NCBI GenBank assembly: GCA_023264815.1
Contig: JAHFUZ010000017.1
Coordinates: 26,723 to 90,722, forward strand
Origin: Arthrobacter sp.
Lineage (GTDB): Bacteria > Actinomycetota > Actinomycetes > Actinomycetales > Micrococcaceae
Length of the DNA stretch: 64,000 nucleotides
Reading direction: 5' to 3'
In this document: positions 16,749-24,407 of the stretch, piece after piece
Position numbering within the stretch: the first letter of the stretch is position 1
Layout: each line of letters begins with the position of its first letter
Position numbers and translations under genes: made by a program
The notes under the pieces: model-generated
Databases searched by the model: none
Seen by the model: the letters and a program-made list of their open reading frames with translations, nothing else
What the model was told of the DNA's origin: nothing

Positions 16749-18533
16749 CTACTTCCTGCCGATAAACCAGTCCTGGAGCTTCCGCAGCCTGGACTGCAGC
16801 TGTTCCTCGTTGGCCTGCGCCACGGGAGGCCCGCCGCAGACGGTGCGCAGCTTGGTGTGCACCACGCCGTGCGGAGTCCCGGTCCGGGCGGACCAGGCGG
16901 CCACGTTTTTCGCCAGCTCGTTGCGCAGGTCCATCAGCATCCGGTGGTCCGGGATGGCCGGTGCCGGTGCGGCGGCTTCAGCCGCCGGGCCGCGCCGGTT
17001 CTTGCGGTTGAGCTGATCATGCTGGCGCTGGCGCAGCAGCGTCCCCACCTGTTCGGCATCCAGCAGTCCGGGGATGCCCAGGAAGTCCATCTCGTCCTCC
17101 GAGCCCACCTCTCCCCCGGTGCCGAACTCGCCGCCGTCGAACAGCACGCGGTCGAAGGAGGCCTGCGAATCGAGTGCCTCGAATTTGCCCTTGGTCAGGC
17201 TGTCCGAGGCTTTGTCCTCCCGGTTGGCCTCGGCCATCAGGGAATCCTCGGGGTTGAACAGGCCGTCGCTGTCCTCTTTGTCGGGGCGGTCCAGCGCGTG
17301 GTCACGCTCCATTTCCATGGAGTTGGCCAGCGCCATCAGCTGCGGCACGGAAGGCAGGAAGACCGACGCCGTTTCGCCGCGCTTCCGGGCACGCACAAAG
17401 CGGCCCACGGCCTGGGCGAAGAACAGGGGGGTCGAGGTTGACGTGGCATACACGCCGACGGAAAGCCGCGGCACGTCCACACCCTCAGACACCATCCGGA
17501 CTGCCACCATCCACCGTTTCTCGCTGGCAGTGAACTCCTCGATCTTTTCCGAGGCCTTCGCGTCGTCGGACAGAATCACCGTGGGAGACTCGCCGGTGAT
17601 GCGCTTCAGCTGCCCGGCGTAGGCCCGGGCGTCCTCGTGGTCCGTGGCGATCACCAGGCCGCCGGCGTCGGGAACAGTGCGGCGCACCTCGCTCAGGCGT
17701 TTGTCCGCACCGGCCAGGACTGCGGGAATCCATTCGCCGGCAGGGTTGAGCGCGGTCCGCCATGCGTGGGAGGTGATGTCCTTGGTGACCGCGGCCTCGC
17801 CCAGGGAGGCAGCCATCTCTTCGCCGGCACTGGTACGCCACCGCATCTGGCCCGAATAGGCCATAAACATCACCGGCCGGACCACATGGTCCCGCAGCGC
17901 ATTGCCGTAGCCGTATGTGTAATCAGCCTTCGATCGGCGGATGCCGTCCCGGTCCTCCGCGTATTCCACAAAAGGGATGGGCGAGGTGTCGGAGCGGAAC
18001 GGGGTGCCCGTCAGGGACAGGCGCCGGGCGGCAGGATCGAACGCCTCACGCAGGCCGTCACCCCAGGACAAGGCCTCACCGCCGTGGTGGATCTCATCAA
18101 GGATCACCAGCGTGCGGGCAGCCTCCGTTTTGGCGCGGTGAAGCATGGGCTTGCTGGCCACCTGGGCATAGGTGACGGCCACGCCGATGAAACCGCGGCC
18201 GTGCTGGCCGTCGGAGTTTTTGAAGTTCGGGTCGATGGCGATGCCCACCCTGGCGGCGGCATCAGCCCACTGCCGCTTAAGGTGGTCGGTGGGCGCCACG
18301 ATGGTGACCCGGTTGACCGCCCCGGATTCGATCAGTGTTGAGGCGATCCGGAGTGCGAAGGTGGTCTTGCCGGCACCGGGCGTGGCTACGGCCAGGAAGT
18401 CCCGGGGTGCGCGGCTGAGGTACAGGTCCAGTGCTTCCTGCTGCCAGGCACGGAGTTTCGGGGCGGTTCCCCAGGCTGCCCGTTCCGGATAAGCCGGAGG
18501 CAGGGTGGGGCCGCCAAAGAGCGTCTCCGTCAC
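16749..18533 (-). CDS. SF2 DEAD/DEAH-box helicase
   Basis: A 594-residue superfamily 2 helicase of the type-III-restriction/RAD25-like class. Motifs in order: motif I ATPGAGKTTFALR near residue 50, motif II DEIHHGG near 145, motif III SLTGTPFRSD, and motif VI QAVGRFVRARKRGE near 375. No nuclease domain is visible; the last ~170 residues look like an accessory region. In actinobacteria this gene commonly follows a DUF3039 gene, as here; the stop of that gene and this GTG start overlap by one base (TAGTG). No methylase or defence genes lie near it, so a housekeeping DNA-repair role is more likely than restriction. Confidence 0.88.
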   Translation of the reverse strand: MTETLFGGPTLPPAYPERAAWGTAPKLRAWQQEALDLYLSRAPRDFLAVATPGAGKTTFALRIASTLIESGAVNRVTIVAPTDHLKRQWADAAARVGIAIDPNFKNSDGQHGRGFIGVAVTYAQVASKPMLHRAKTEAARTLVILDEIHHGGEALSWGDGLREAFDPAARRLSLTGTPFRSDTSPIPFVEYAEDRDGIRRSKADYTYGYGNALRDHVVRPVMFMAYSGQMRWRTSAGEEMAASLGEAAVTKDITSHAWRTALNPAGEWIPAVLAGADKRLSEVRRTVPDAGGLVIATDHEDARAYAGQLKRITGESPTVILSDDAKASEKIEEFTASEKRWMVAVRMVSEGVDVPRLSVGVYATSTSTPLFFAQAVGRFVRARKRGETASVFLPSVPQLMALANSMEMERDHALDRPDKEDSDGLFNPEDSLMAEANREDKASDSLTKGKFEALDSQASFDRVLFDGGEFGTGGEVGSEDEMDFLGIPGLLDAEQVGTLLRQRQHDQLNRKNRRGPAAEAAAPAPAIPDHRMLMDLRNELAKNVAAWSARTGTPHGVVHTKLRTVCGGPPVAQANEEQLQSRLRKLQDWFIGRK

Positions 18534-18865
18534 TACTTGTTGTTGCCTGAGTCCCTTCCGGGACCCTTGCCGCCGTCGTTGCCCGGGCGGAGGCCTTCAT
18601 AAACCTCTTTGCACATGGGGCAGACCGGGAACTTCTGCGGATCCCGGCCCGGCGTCCACACCTTGCCGCACAGGGCAATGACGGGCTCGCCCGTCAGCGC
18701 GGACTCCATGATCTTTTCCTTGCGCACGTAGTGCGAGAAGCGTTCCCGGTCACCGGGCTCCACTTCCTGGCGCAGTTCTTCGCGCTCAATGGTGGCCGTG
18801 GACGTTCCAGCCCCGGAAAGCTCGCGCATCGGGTCGTTTTCGAGAGGGTCCGTCATGCTAGTCAT
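18533..18865 (-). CDS. DUF3039 family zinc-binding-type protein
   Basis: A 110-residue actinobacterial protein of unknown function. The conserved part is YVRKEKIMESALTGEPVIAL followed by LCGKVWTPGRDPQKFPVCPMCKEVY; the three cysteines resemble a zinc ribbon. Two starts compete. The ATG at 18865 lies seven bases after TAAGAT and gives the usual amino end (TDPLENDPMREL). The ATG at 18874 has GGGAGG at good distance and adds three residues. It is translationally coupled to the helicase downstream. Confidence 0.85.
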   Translation of the reverse strand: MTSMTDPLENDPMRELSGAGTSTATIEREELRQEVEPGDRERFSHYVRKEKIMESALTGEPVIALCGKVWTPGRDPQKFPVCPMCKEVYEGLRPGNDGGKGPGRDSGNNK

Positions 18866-18872
18866 GGCATCC

Positions 18873-18878
18873 ATCTTA
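18873..18878 (-). promoter_or_regulatory. -10-like hexamer of the DUF3039 gene
   Basis: TAAGAT, seven bases before the ATG at 18865. It overlaps the alternative ATG at 18874, so only one of the two readings can be right. Confidence 0.35.
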
Positions 18879-18996
18879 GCCTCCCGGGGCGGAGGACGTT
18901 CGACGCCGGCAGCACCGTTTTGCCCCCGCCGCACCCGCCGCCGCCGGCTGTTCCGCGCAAATCCGGGAGTTACCGGGCGGACTGGTGTGGCAGGTG

Positions 18997-19779
18997 TTAC
19001 AGCCCCTGCCAGCCAGGCTTGTGCTCGTACGTATGCCGGTAGAAGTCGGCGAGCTTCAGCGAGGATGCCGCGGCCTCGTCCACCAGGATAGTGGCGTGCG
19101 GGTGGAACTGCAGGACCGATGCGGGGCAGACCGCTGCGACCGGCCATTCCACGAAATTGCGAACTGCCGGCGCCTTTTGTGCCCCGGTGGCCACCAGGAC
19201 AACGTGCCGGGCTTCAAGGATGGTGCCCAGTCCCTGCGTCACCACGTGGTGGGGCACCTCGGCCAGGCCGGCGAAGAACCTGGCGTTGTCGCGGCGGGTC
19301 TGCTCGATCAGGGTCTTGATCCGGGTCCGGGAGGCCAACGAGGAACCCGGTTCGTTGAAACCGATGTGGCCGTCAGTCCCCACACCCAGGAGCTGCAGGT
19401 CCACACCGCCCACCGCCTGCATCCGTTCCTCGTAGGCGCGGCACTCGGCCGGGATGTCCTCGGCGGAGCCATCCGGGGTATGGACATTTTCCGGGCGGAT
19501 GTCCACCCGGTTGGTGAATTCGCGGGTGATGACCTCACGGTAGGACTGCGGGTGCCCGGGTGGCAGGCCCACGTACTCATCCAGCGCGAAGGCGTGGGCA
19601 GAACTGAAGTCCAGCCCGTCGCGTTCGTGCCGGAGGGCCAGCTCGTCATAGACAGGCAGGGGCGAGGACCCGGTGGCCAGGCCCAGCACCGCGCCGGGTT
19701 TGTGCCGGAGCAGGGCTTCGATGGCATCGGCCGCCAATTTCCCGATCTGCCTGCTGCCTGGGAGGATCACAACTTCCAC
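18997..19779 (-). CDS. nagB: Glucosamine-6-phosphate deaminase
   Basis: Converts glucosamine-6-phosphate to fructose-6-phosphate and ammonia in amino-sugar catabolism. 260 residues. Family marks are the phosphate loop LGLATGSSPLPVY, FALDEYVGLP with the catalytic Asp, and GVGTDGHIGFNEPGSS with the Asp-His-Glu catalytic residues. The start is the GTG at 19779 (VEVVILPGS), with AAAGGG upstream; the open frame beyond it overlaps the permease gene and looks spurious. No other nag genes are adjacent. Confidence 0.94.
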   Translation of the reverse strand: MEVVILPGSRQIGKLAADAIEALLRHKPGAVLGLATGSSPLPVYDELALRHERDGLDFSSAHAFALDEYVGLPPGHPQSYREVITREFTNRVDIRPENVHTPDGSAEDIPAECRAYEERMQAVGGVDLQLLGVGTDGHIGFNEPGSSLASRTRIKTLIEQTRRDNARFFAGLAEVPHHVVTQGLGTILEARHVVLVATGAQKAPAVRNFVEWPVAAVCPASVLQFHPHATILVDEAAASSLKLADFYRHTYEHKPGWQGL

Positions 19780-19826
19780 TGCCGGCCACCCTTTCTGGCG
19801 ACTGTACTTTCTATTGTCCTGCTGAG

Positions 19827-21398
19827 TCAGCGGTTTACGGTGAGCTGCGCCAGGAGTTCGGGGCCGCGGGCATCGAGCCATCGGCCGCCCAGCCGGACCC
19901 CTGCCCCGAACAGCGCCAGTCCCAGGACCGGCCCCACCACGAGGTTGGCCCAGCCGAAGACGGCGTTGCCGGTCACCAGTTCGGCGATGAGCAGAGCCGC
20001 CTCGGGAAGGACGAGGAGGGCCAGGATGGCCATGCCGGCGAACTGCACGGCCAGGGTCTGGCCCACGTTGCCCGGCGGTTTCTTGAACGGACTGTCGCCG
20101 GGCAGCGGCACGGCCACCGTGTAGCGGGCCGACACCACCGAGGACAGCCCCAGGCCGGAGAAAAGGATTCCCAGGCTCAGGCCCAGCTGTCCGGGCAGGG
20201 CCTGCCAGCTGCCGGTGAGGAAGTTCTGGCCCACCGCAAAGATCAGCACCACCGGCAACGCAAAGGCCAGGCAGGCGAGCGCCCGGCCCAGCCGGTCATC
20301 CATGCCCCGGACACCGGTGGCCACATGGAGCGCGAAGGCCGTGTTGTCGTAGGAAACATCCGCCGAGATGGACCAGGCGAGCAGGAACGCCGAAAGCGGC
20401 GCCGCGATGGCCAGCGTTCCGAAGTCACCGGACTGGCTGCCCTGGAAGACCAGCAGGATGGGCAGGAGCGGGACAACCACCAACGAACCGGAATAACGGG
20501 GATCACGCAGCCAGTACGTCAGTGCCCGCGCCGTCACCGCGCCGGCCGGCGTGGCCGGCAGGAGGCCAAACAGGCCCAGTTTTCCGCCCTTGCGGCTCCC
20601 GCTCCCGGCATAGGGCGGGTTGACCAGCGCCCGTTCGAGGAGCAGCTTCCAGCACCAGAGCAGGGCAGCCAGAGTGGCCAGCGCAATGAGGAGTTTGACG
20701 GCGGCAGGTCCGGGGCGTCCGGCCGCCAAGTCGCCGCCAAGGGACCACGCGGCACCCAGGGGCGTCCAGGACAGCGTGGCCGCCAGTTCCGGCAGGAATC
20801 CGGCGGAGGCCGAAACTCCCCTGCCCACTCCGGCCACAATGGGCCCCATCAGGACCAGCGGAATCATAAAGGCGATGGCGCTGACGTCCTTGAAGCGGCG
20901 CGAGGACGCCAGGCTGGCGGTGGCCGTGGTGACCACCTTGGACAGGACAACACAGCTCAGGACCCCGACGGCGGCACCGACCAGGGCGGCAACCGCGGGA
21001 AGGGGGCCACGGGCCCAGGTCCACACCGTGGCGAGTGCCACGAGGGCGGTGGCCACCCCGGGAATGCCGATCAGGCCGCCCAGGGCCAGCCCGGCCAGGA
21101 GTTGGCTCATCGGAACCGCGGACGTAGTGAACCTGGCAGGATCGAGCGTCATGTCCGCTGCGGAAGCCGCCACCGGAACGATTGCCCAGCCCAGCAGTGC
21201 CGCCGAGCCGCCCAGCACCACTGCCGTTTGGGCCAGCCCGGGATCCGCGGCGCGCAGCAGGACCAGGGCAACAACGAGCGTGCCCACCAGGCCCAGGGCG
21301 TACAGCCCGGCGATGGCCATTCCTACGAGCTGCCAGGGGCTCCTGCGCAGGCCGTTGCGGAGCAGGGTCAGCTTCAGCCTCAGAAGGTGCGCAACCAT
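19827..21398 (-). CDS. ABC-2-like exporter permease
   Basis: A 523-residue, very hydrophobic protein with about twelve predicted membrane segments (for example WQLVGMAIAGLYALGLVG and VLSCVVLSKVVTTATASL). It lies directly after an ABC ATPase gene and overlaps it by 19 bases, so it is most likely the membrane half of that exporter. No substrate-binding protein is encoded nearby, which agrees with export. Substrate unknown. Confidence 0.82.
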   Translation of the reverse strand: MVAHLLRLKLTLLRNGLRRSPWQLVGMAIAGLYALGLVGTLVVALVLLRAADPGLAQTAVVLGGSAALLGWAIVPVAASAADMTLDPARFTTSAVPMSQLLAGLALGGLIGIPGVATALVALATVWTWARGPLPAVAALVGAAVGVLSCVVLSKVVTTATASLASSRRFKDVSAIAFMIPLVLMGPIVAGVGRGVSASAGFLPELAATLSWTPLGAAWSLGGDLAAGRPGPAAVKLLIALATLAALLWCWKLLLERALVNPPYAGSGSRKGGKLGLFGLLPATPAGAVTARALTYWLRDPRYSGSLVVVPLLPILLVFQGSQSGDFGTLAIAAPLSAFLLAWSISADVSYDNTAFALHVATGVRGMDDRLGRALACLAFALPVVLIFAVGQNFLTGSWQALPGQLGLSLGILFSGLGLSSVVSARYTVAVPLPGDSPFKKPPGNVGQTLAVQFAGMAILALLVLPEAALLIAELVTGNAVFGWANLVVGPVLGLALFGAGVRLGGRWLDARGPELLAQLTVNR

Positions 21399-22174
21399 TC
21401 CAGCCCTTCCGTGTGGCTGCGTCCGCCGACGAGCTGGACAAAACGGTCTTCGAGGGACATCCCGTCGCGCACTTCATCAACCGTTCCGGCGGCGAGCAGC
21501 CGCCCGGCCGCCACCACGGCGACGTGGTCGCACATCCGCTGGACCAGGTCCATCACGTGACTGGACACGATGACGGTGCCGCCGGAGCTCACATAGCGGT
21601 CCAGGATGGACCGGATGTTCGATGCGGAGACGGGGTCCACCGATTCAAACGGTTCGTCCAGGACCAGCAGCCGCGGTGCGTGGATCAGGGCCGAGGCGAG
21701 TGCGATCTTCTTGGTCATGCCCGCTGAGTAGTCCACCACCAGGGTCCCGGCGTCCTCGCCAAGGTCAAGTGCGGAAAGCAACTCGCCGACGCGTTCCGCC
21801 ACCACGTCCTTGTCCATGCCACGCAGCAGGCCGGCGTAGGTGACCAGCTGTTCCCCGGTGAGCCGGTCGAAAAGCCGGACTCCGTCGGGCAGGATGCCCA
21901 TCAGCTTTTTGGCCTCCAGCGGCCTGGCCCAGACATCGACGCCGTGGACCACCGCCGTGCCGAAGTCGGGCCGCAGCAGGCCGGTGGCCATGGACAGGGT
22001 GGTGGTCTTGCCTGCCCCGTTGGGTCCCACAATGCCGAAAAACGAGCCCGCCGGGACGTCCAGGCTGATGCCGTCCACGGCAATCTTCCCGCCAAACCGC
22101 TTCGCGAGGCCGCGGATGGACAAGGCTGGAACCGGGCCGGCGGATGCCGCAGGATCGGGATGCGGAGCAGTCAT
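21380..22174 (-). CDS. ABC transporter ATP-binding protein
   Basis: A 264-residue ATPase subunit. Walker A is GPNGAGKTTTL near residue 52, the signature is VVDYSAGMTKKIALASALI (YSAGM in place of LSGGQ), Walker B is LLVLDEPFESVD, and the switch His is in VIVSSHVMDLVQRM. This DrrA/CcmA-like form usually pairs with ABC-2 permeases, and the next gene is one. The ATG at 22174 (TAPHPDPAAS) was chosen because TACTCT lies six bases upstream; the frame extends to 22360 without support. Confidence 0.92.
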   Translation of the reverse strand: MTAPHPDPAASAGPVPALSIRGLAKRFGGKIAVDGISLDVPAGSFFGIVGPNGAGKTTTLSMATGLLRPDFGTAVVHGVDVWARPLEAKKLMGILPDGVRLFDRLTGEQLVTYAGLLRGMDKDVVAERVGELLSALDLGEDAGTLVVDYSAGMTKKIALASALIHAPRLLVLDEPFESVDPVSASNIRSILDRYVSSGGTVIVSSHVMDLVQRMCDHVAVVAAGRLLAAGTVDEVRDGMSLEDRFVQLVGGRSHTEGLEWLRTF

Positions 22175-22180
22175 ACAGCC

Positions 22181-22186
22181 AGAGTA
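22181..22186 (-). promoter_or_regulatory. -10-like hexamer of the ABC exporter operon
   Basis: TACTCT, six bases before the ATG at 22174. Confidence 0.35.
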
Positions 22187-22244
22187 GCCCCCGAGCATTG
22201 CGGAGGGGGTCCTCCCGCAGGAGTAGGGAGAAAGGAGTAGGGGC

Positions 22245-23342
22245 CTAGAACGTATGCCGGGGGATGGCACGTTCGTACTGCGGTGGCCAGTTGAGGTCGT
22301 GGCCCAGTTCGAACGCCGCGCGGAGCCACCAGTGCGGGTCCCGGAGGGCAGCCCGGGCAATAAAGACCCCGTCTGCCTGGGCCGTGGCCACAGCGTGCTC
22401 AGCCTGCCCCGCGGAGGTCAGCAGGCCAACAGTGCCGGTGGGAATACCTGACTCACGGCGGATGCGGGCCGAGAATCCGGTCTGGTAACCGGGCCCGGGC
22501 TTGATCTCCTGGTGCGCCACGGCTCCGCCGCTGGATACGTCAATGAGGTCCACACCATGCTCCCGGGCTTCGCTGGCCAGGCGGACCGAGGCGGCGATGT
22601 CAATCCCGTTCTCAGCCCAGTCGGTGGCCGAAATCCGCAGCAGGAGGGGCATCGCGTCCGGGATGACGTTGCGCACCGCATCAACCACGGCGAGCGTCAG
22701 TCGGTTCCGCCCGGCCTCATCGCCGCCCCAGGCATCGGTCCGGGTGTTGATCAGCGGACTCTGGAACTGGTGCAGCAGGTATCCGTGGGCCCCGTGGATT
22801 TCCATGGTGTCGAAGCCGGCCTCAACTGCCCGCCGGGCAGCAGCGGCAAAATCAGCGATGACGTCCTGGATCTGTTCCTCAGTCATCGCGGCCGGTTCGG
22901 CATAGCCGTCGAAAGCGGATGCAGAGGGCCCCACGGTGGTCCAGCCGCCCTCGGATTCGGGCACGCTCCCCCGCTGCCCGGAGAACGGCCAGTACGTGGA
23001 TGCCTTGCGGCCCGCGTGCGCCAACTGGACGCCGATCTTCGCGTCGGCGGCGCCATACCGGTGCACGAAAGTGTTGATGCGCGCCCAGGCCTCGGCCTGG
23101 GCGTCGTTGTACAGCCCGGCGTCCCGTGGACTGATCCGGCCTGCGGCGTTGACGGCCGCAGCTTCGGTGAGGATCAACGCGGCGCCGCCCGCGGCAAAGG
23201 ACCCCAGATGCATCAGGTGCCAGTCGTTGGGAACCCCTTCGGCGCCGTCGGGACCACAGCTGTACTGGCACATTGGAGACACCCAGCCGCGGTGTGAGAG
23301 TTCAAGCGAACGGAGCGTCAGCGGCTGGAACAGCGCCGACAT
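22245..23342 (-). CDS. Old Yellow Enzyme family NADPH:flavin oxidoreductase (YqjM type)
   Basis: FMN-dependent ene-reductase of 365 residues. The opening SPMCQYSCGPDGAEGVPNDW has the active-site Cys and Tyr of the YqjM-type (thermophilic-like) group. Other marks are VQLAHAGRKAS with the flavin/substrate His region, MEIHGAHGYLLHQFQSPL with the His-x-x-His-like substrate site, and GGDEAGRNRL. It probably reduces activated alkenes such as enones as a detoxification step. It starts immediately after the stop of the CnoX-like gene with no gap, so the two are one operon. Confidence 0.92.
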   Translation of the reverse strand: MSALFQPLTLRSLELSHRGWVSPMCQYSCGPDGAEGVPNDWHLMHLGSFAAGGAALILTEAAAVNAAGRISPRDAGLYNDAQAEAWARINTFVHRYGAADAKIGVQLAHAGRKASTYWPFSGQRGSVPESEGGWTTVGPSASAFDGYAEPAAMTEEQIQDVIADFAAAARRAVEAGFDTMEIHGAHGYLLHQFQSPLINTRTDAWGGDEAGRNRLTLAVVDAVRNVIPDAMPLLLRISATDWAENGIDIAASVRLASEAREHGVDLIDVSSGGAVAHQEIKPGPGYQTGFSARIRRESGIPTGTVGLLTSAGQAEHAVATAQADGVFIARAALRDPHWWLRAAFELGHDLNWPPQYERAIPRHTF

Positions 23343-24350
23343 CTAGAACAGCACCCTGGCGAGGGCCTGCCGGGCCTTGGCCACCCGGTCATCGTGGATC
23401 CCCACCACATCGAAGAGTTCCAGCAGGCGTACTCGCGCCGCTTCCCGTTCGGGGCCGAAGTTCCGTCCGATGAAGCTGACAACGCGGTTGAGGCCGTCTT
23501 CCACGTGACCGCCGGCCACGTCCAGGTCAGCGACGCCCAACTGCGCGTCCAGGTTGTCGGGTTCGTCCGCCGCGAGCGTCCGCAGGGCCTCGCTGTCGTT
23601 GGCGGAGAGCGGCTGGAGCCGCGCCATCAGCTCCACCTGGGCCAGGCCTGCCTTGGCTTCGGCATCGGAGGGCATCTCGAGCAGCGCCTGGCGGTAGGCC
23701 ACGGCAGCTGCCTCGTAGTCGCCGGCTTCGATGGCGTCGTACGCCGCCTGGTGCAGCGGCGGCAGGGGCGCAGGTTCCGGCTCCCTCGCGGCGCCGCCGC
23801 CGAGGCTGCCGGTGACTCCGTTCGCAGCAGCTACCTTCAGCAGTTCATCCAGCAGGGCCCGGACCTGGGCGTCGCCGGCGCTGCCCTGGAAGAGCGGCAC
23901 GGGCTGGCCCTTCACGACTGCCACGGCGGTGGGGACCGCCTGGACCTGGAAGGCCTGGGCCAGTTGCGGGAAGGTGTCGATGTCCGCGGCACCCAGGACC
24001 AGGCGGCCGCCATAGCTGTTAATGACCTGCTCCAGGGAGTCCACCATTCCGGCGGATTCCGGCGAATAGGGAGCCCACAGGGCGAAGACCACCGGCACCT
24101 GGGCGGACAGTTCCACAAGTTCCTGGAAGTTACCTTCGGTGACGTTGACCCGCAGGGGTGCGGCACCGGCGTCGGGCGTTCCGGCAGCAGTGGCGGCATC
24201 GGCGGGCACGCCGGAGCCGGGAACCGGCGGAGTGCCGGCGGCCGCACCGGGGGCCGGGCGCTGCTTCAGGGAAGAAAGGTCGACGGCGCCACGCAGGTTA
24301 AGCATGCTGGCAGCGGCTGGAGGGACTGGGCGGGAAGCTGGCGAACTCAT
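23343..24350 (-). CDS. CnoX/YbbN-like thioredoxin-fold protein with TPR-like C-terminus
   Basis: A 335-residue cytoplasmic protein. After an Ala/Pro-rich lead of ~65 residues comes a thioredoxin domain (VVFALWAPYSPESAGMVDSL). The CxxC redox site is missing: the place reads Ala-Pro-Tyr-Ser-Pro-Glu-Ser. Helical tetratricopeptide-like repeats follow (from AAYDAIEAGDYEAAAVAYRQ). This is the layout of the holdase/co-chaperone CnoX (YbbN), which also lacks a standard dithiol in several lineages. The start at 24350 (SSPASRPVPP) follows TAGAGT by seven bases; a GTG 18 bases upstream would cover that box. Confidence 0.85.
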   Translation of the reverse strand: MSSPASRPVPPAAASMLNLRGAVDLSSLKQRPAPGAAAGTPPVPGSGVPADAATAAGTPDAGAAPLRVNVTEGNFQELVELSAQVPVVFALWAPYSPESAGMVDSLEQVINSYGGRLVLGAADIDTFPQLAQAFQVQAVPTAVAVVKGQPVPLFQGSAGDAQVRALLDELLKVAAANGVTGSLGGGAAREPEPAPLPPLHQAAYDAIEAGDYEAAAVAYRQALLEMPSDAEAKAGLAQVELMARLQPLSANDSEALRTLAADEPDNLDAQLGVADLDVAGGHVEDGLNRVVSFIGRNFGPEREAARVRLLELFDVVGIHDDRVAKARQALARVLF

Positions 24351-24357
24351 GCTTTCC

Positions 24358-24363
24358 ACTCTA
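24358..24363 (-). promoter_or_regulatory. -10-like hexamer of the CnoX-like gene
   Basis: TAGAGT, seven bases before the ATG at 24350; probably also serves the Old Yellow Enzyme gene behind it. Confidence 0.35.
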
Positions 24364-24407
24364 GCCACTCCGGCCGCTGCCAGGAGTACTGACGACTGCT
24401 GCCGGGG

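Noticed and set aside
16749..18865. Helicase plus zinc protein as an anti-phage defence system
   Set aside because: This gene pair is a common chromosomal arrangement in actinobacteria, and no nuclease, methylase or other defence gene is adjacent.
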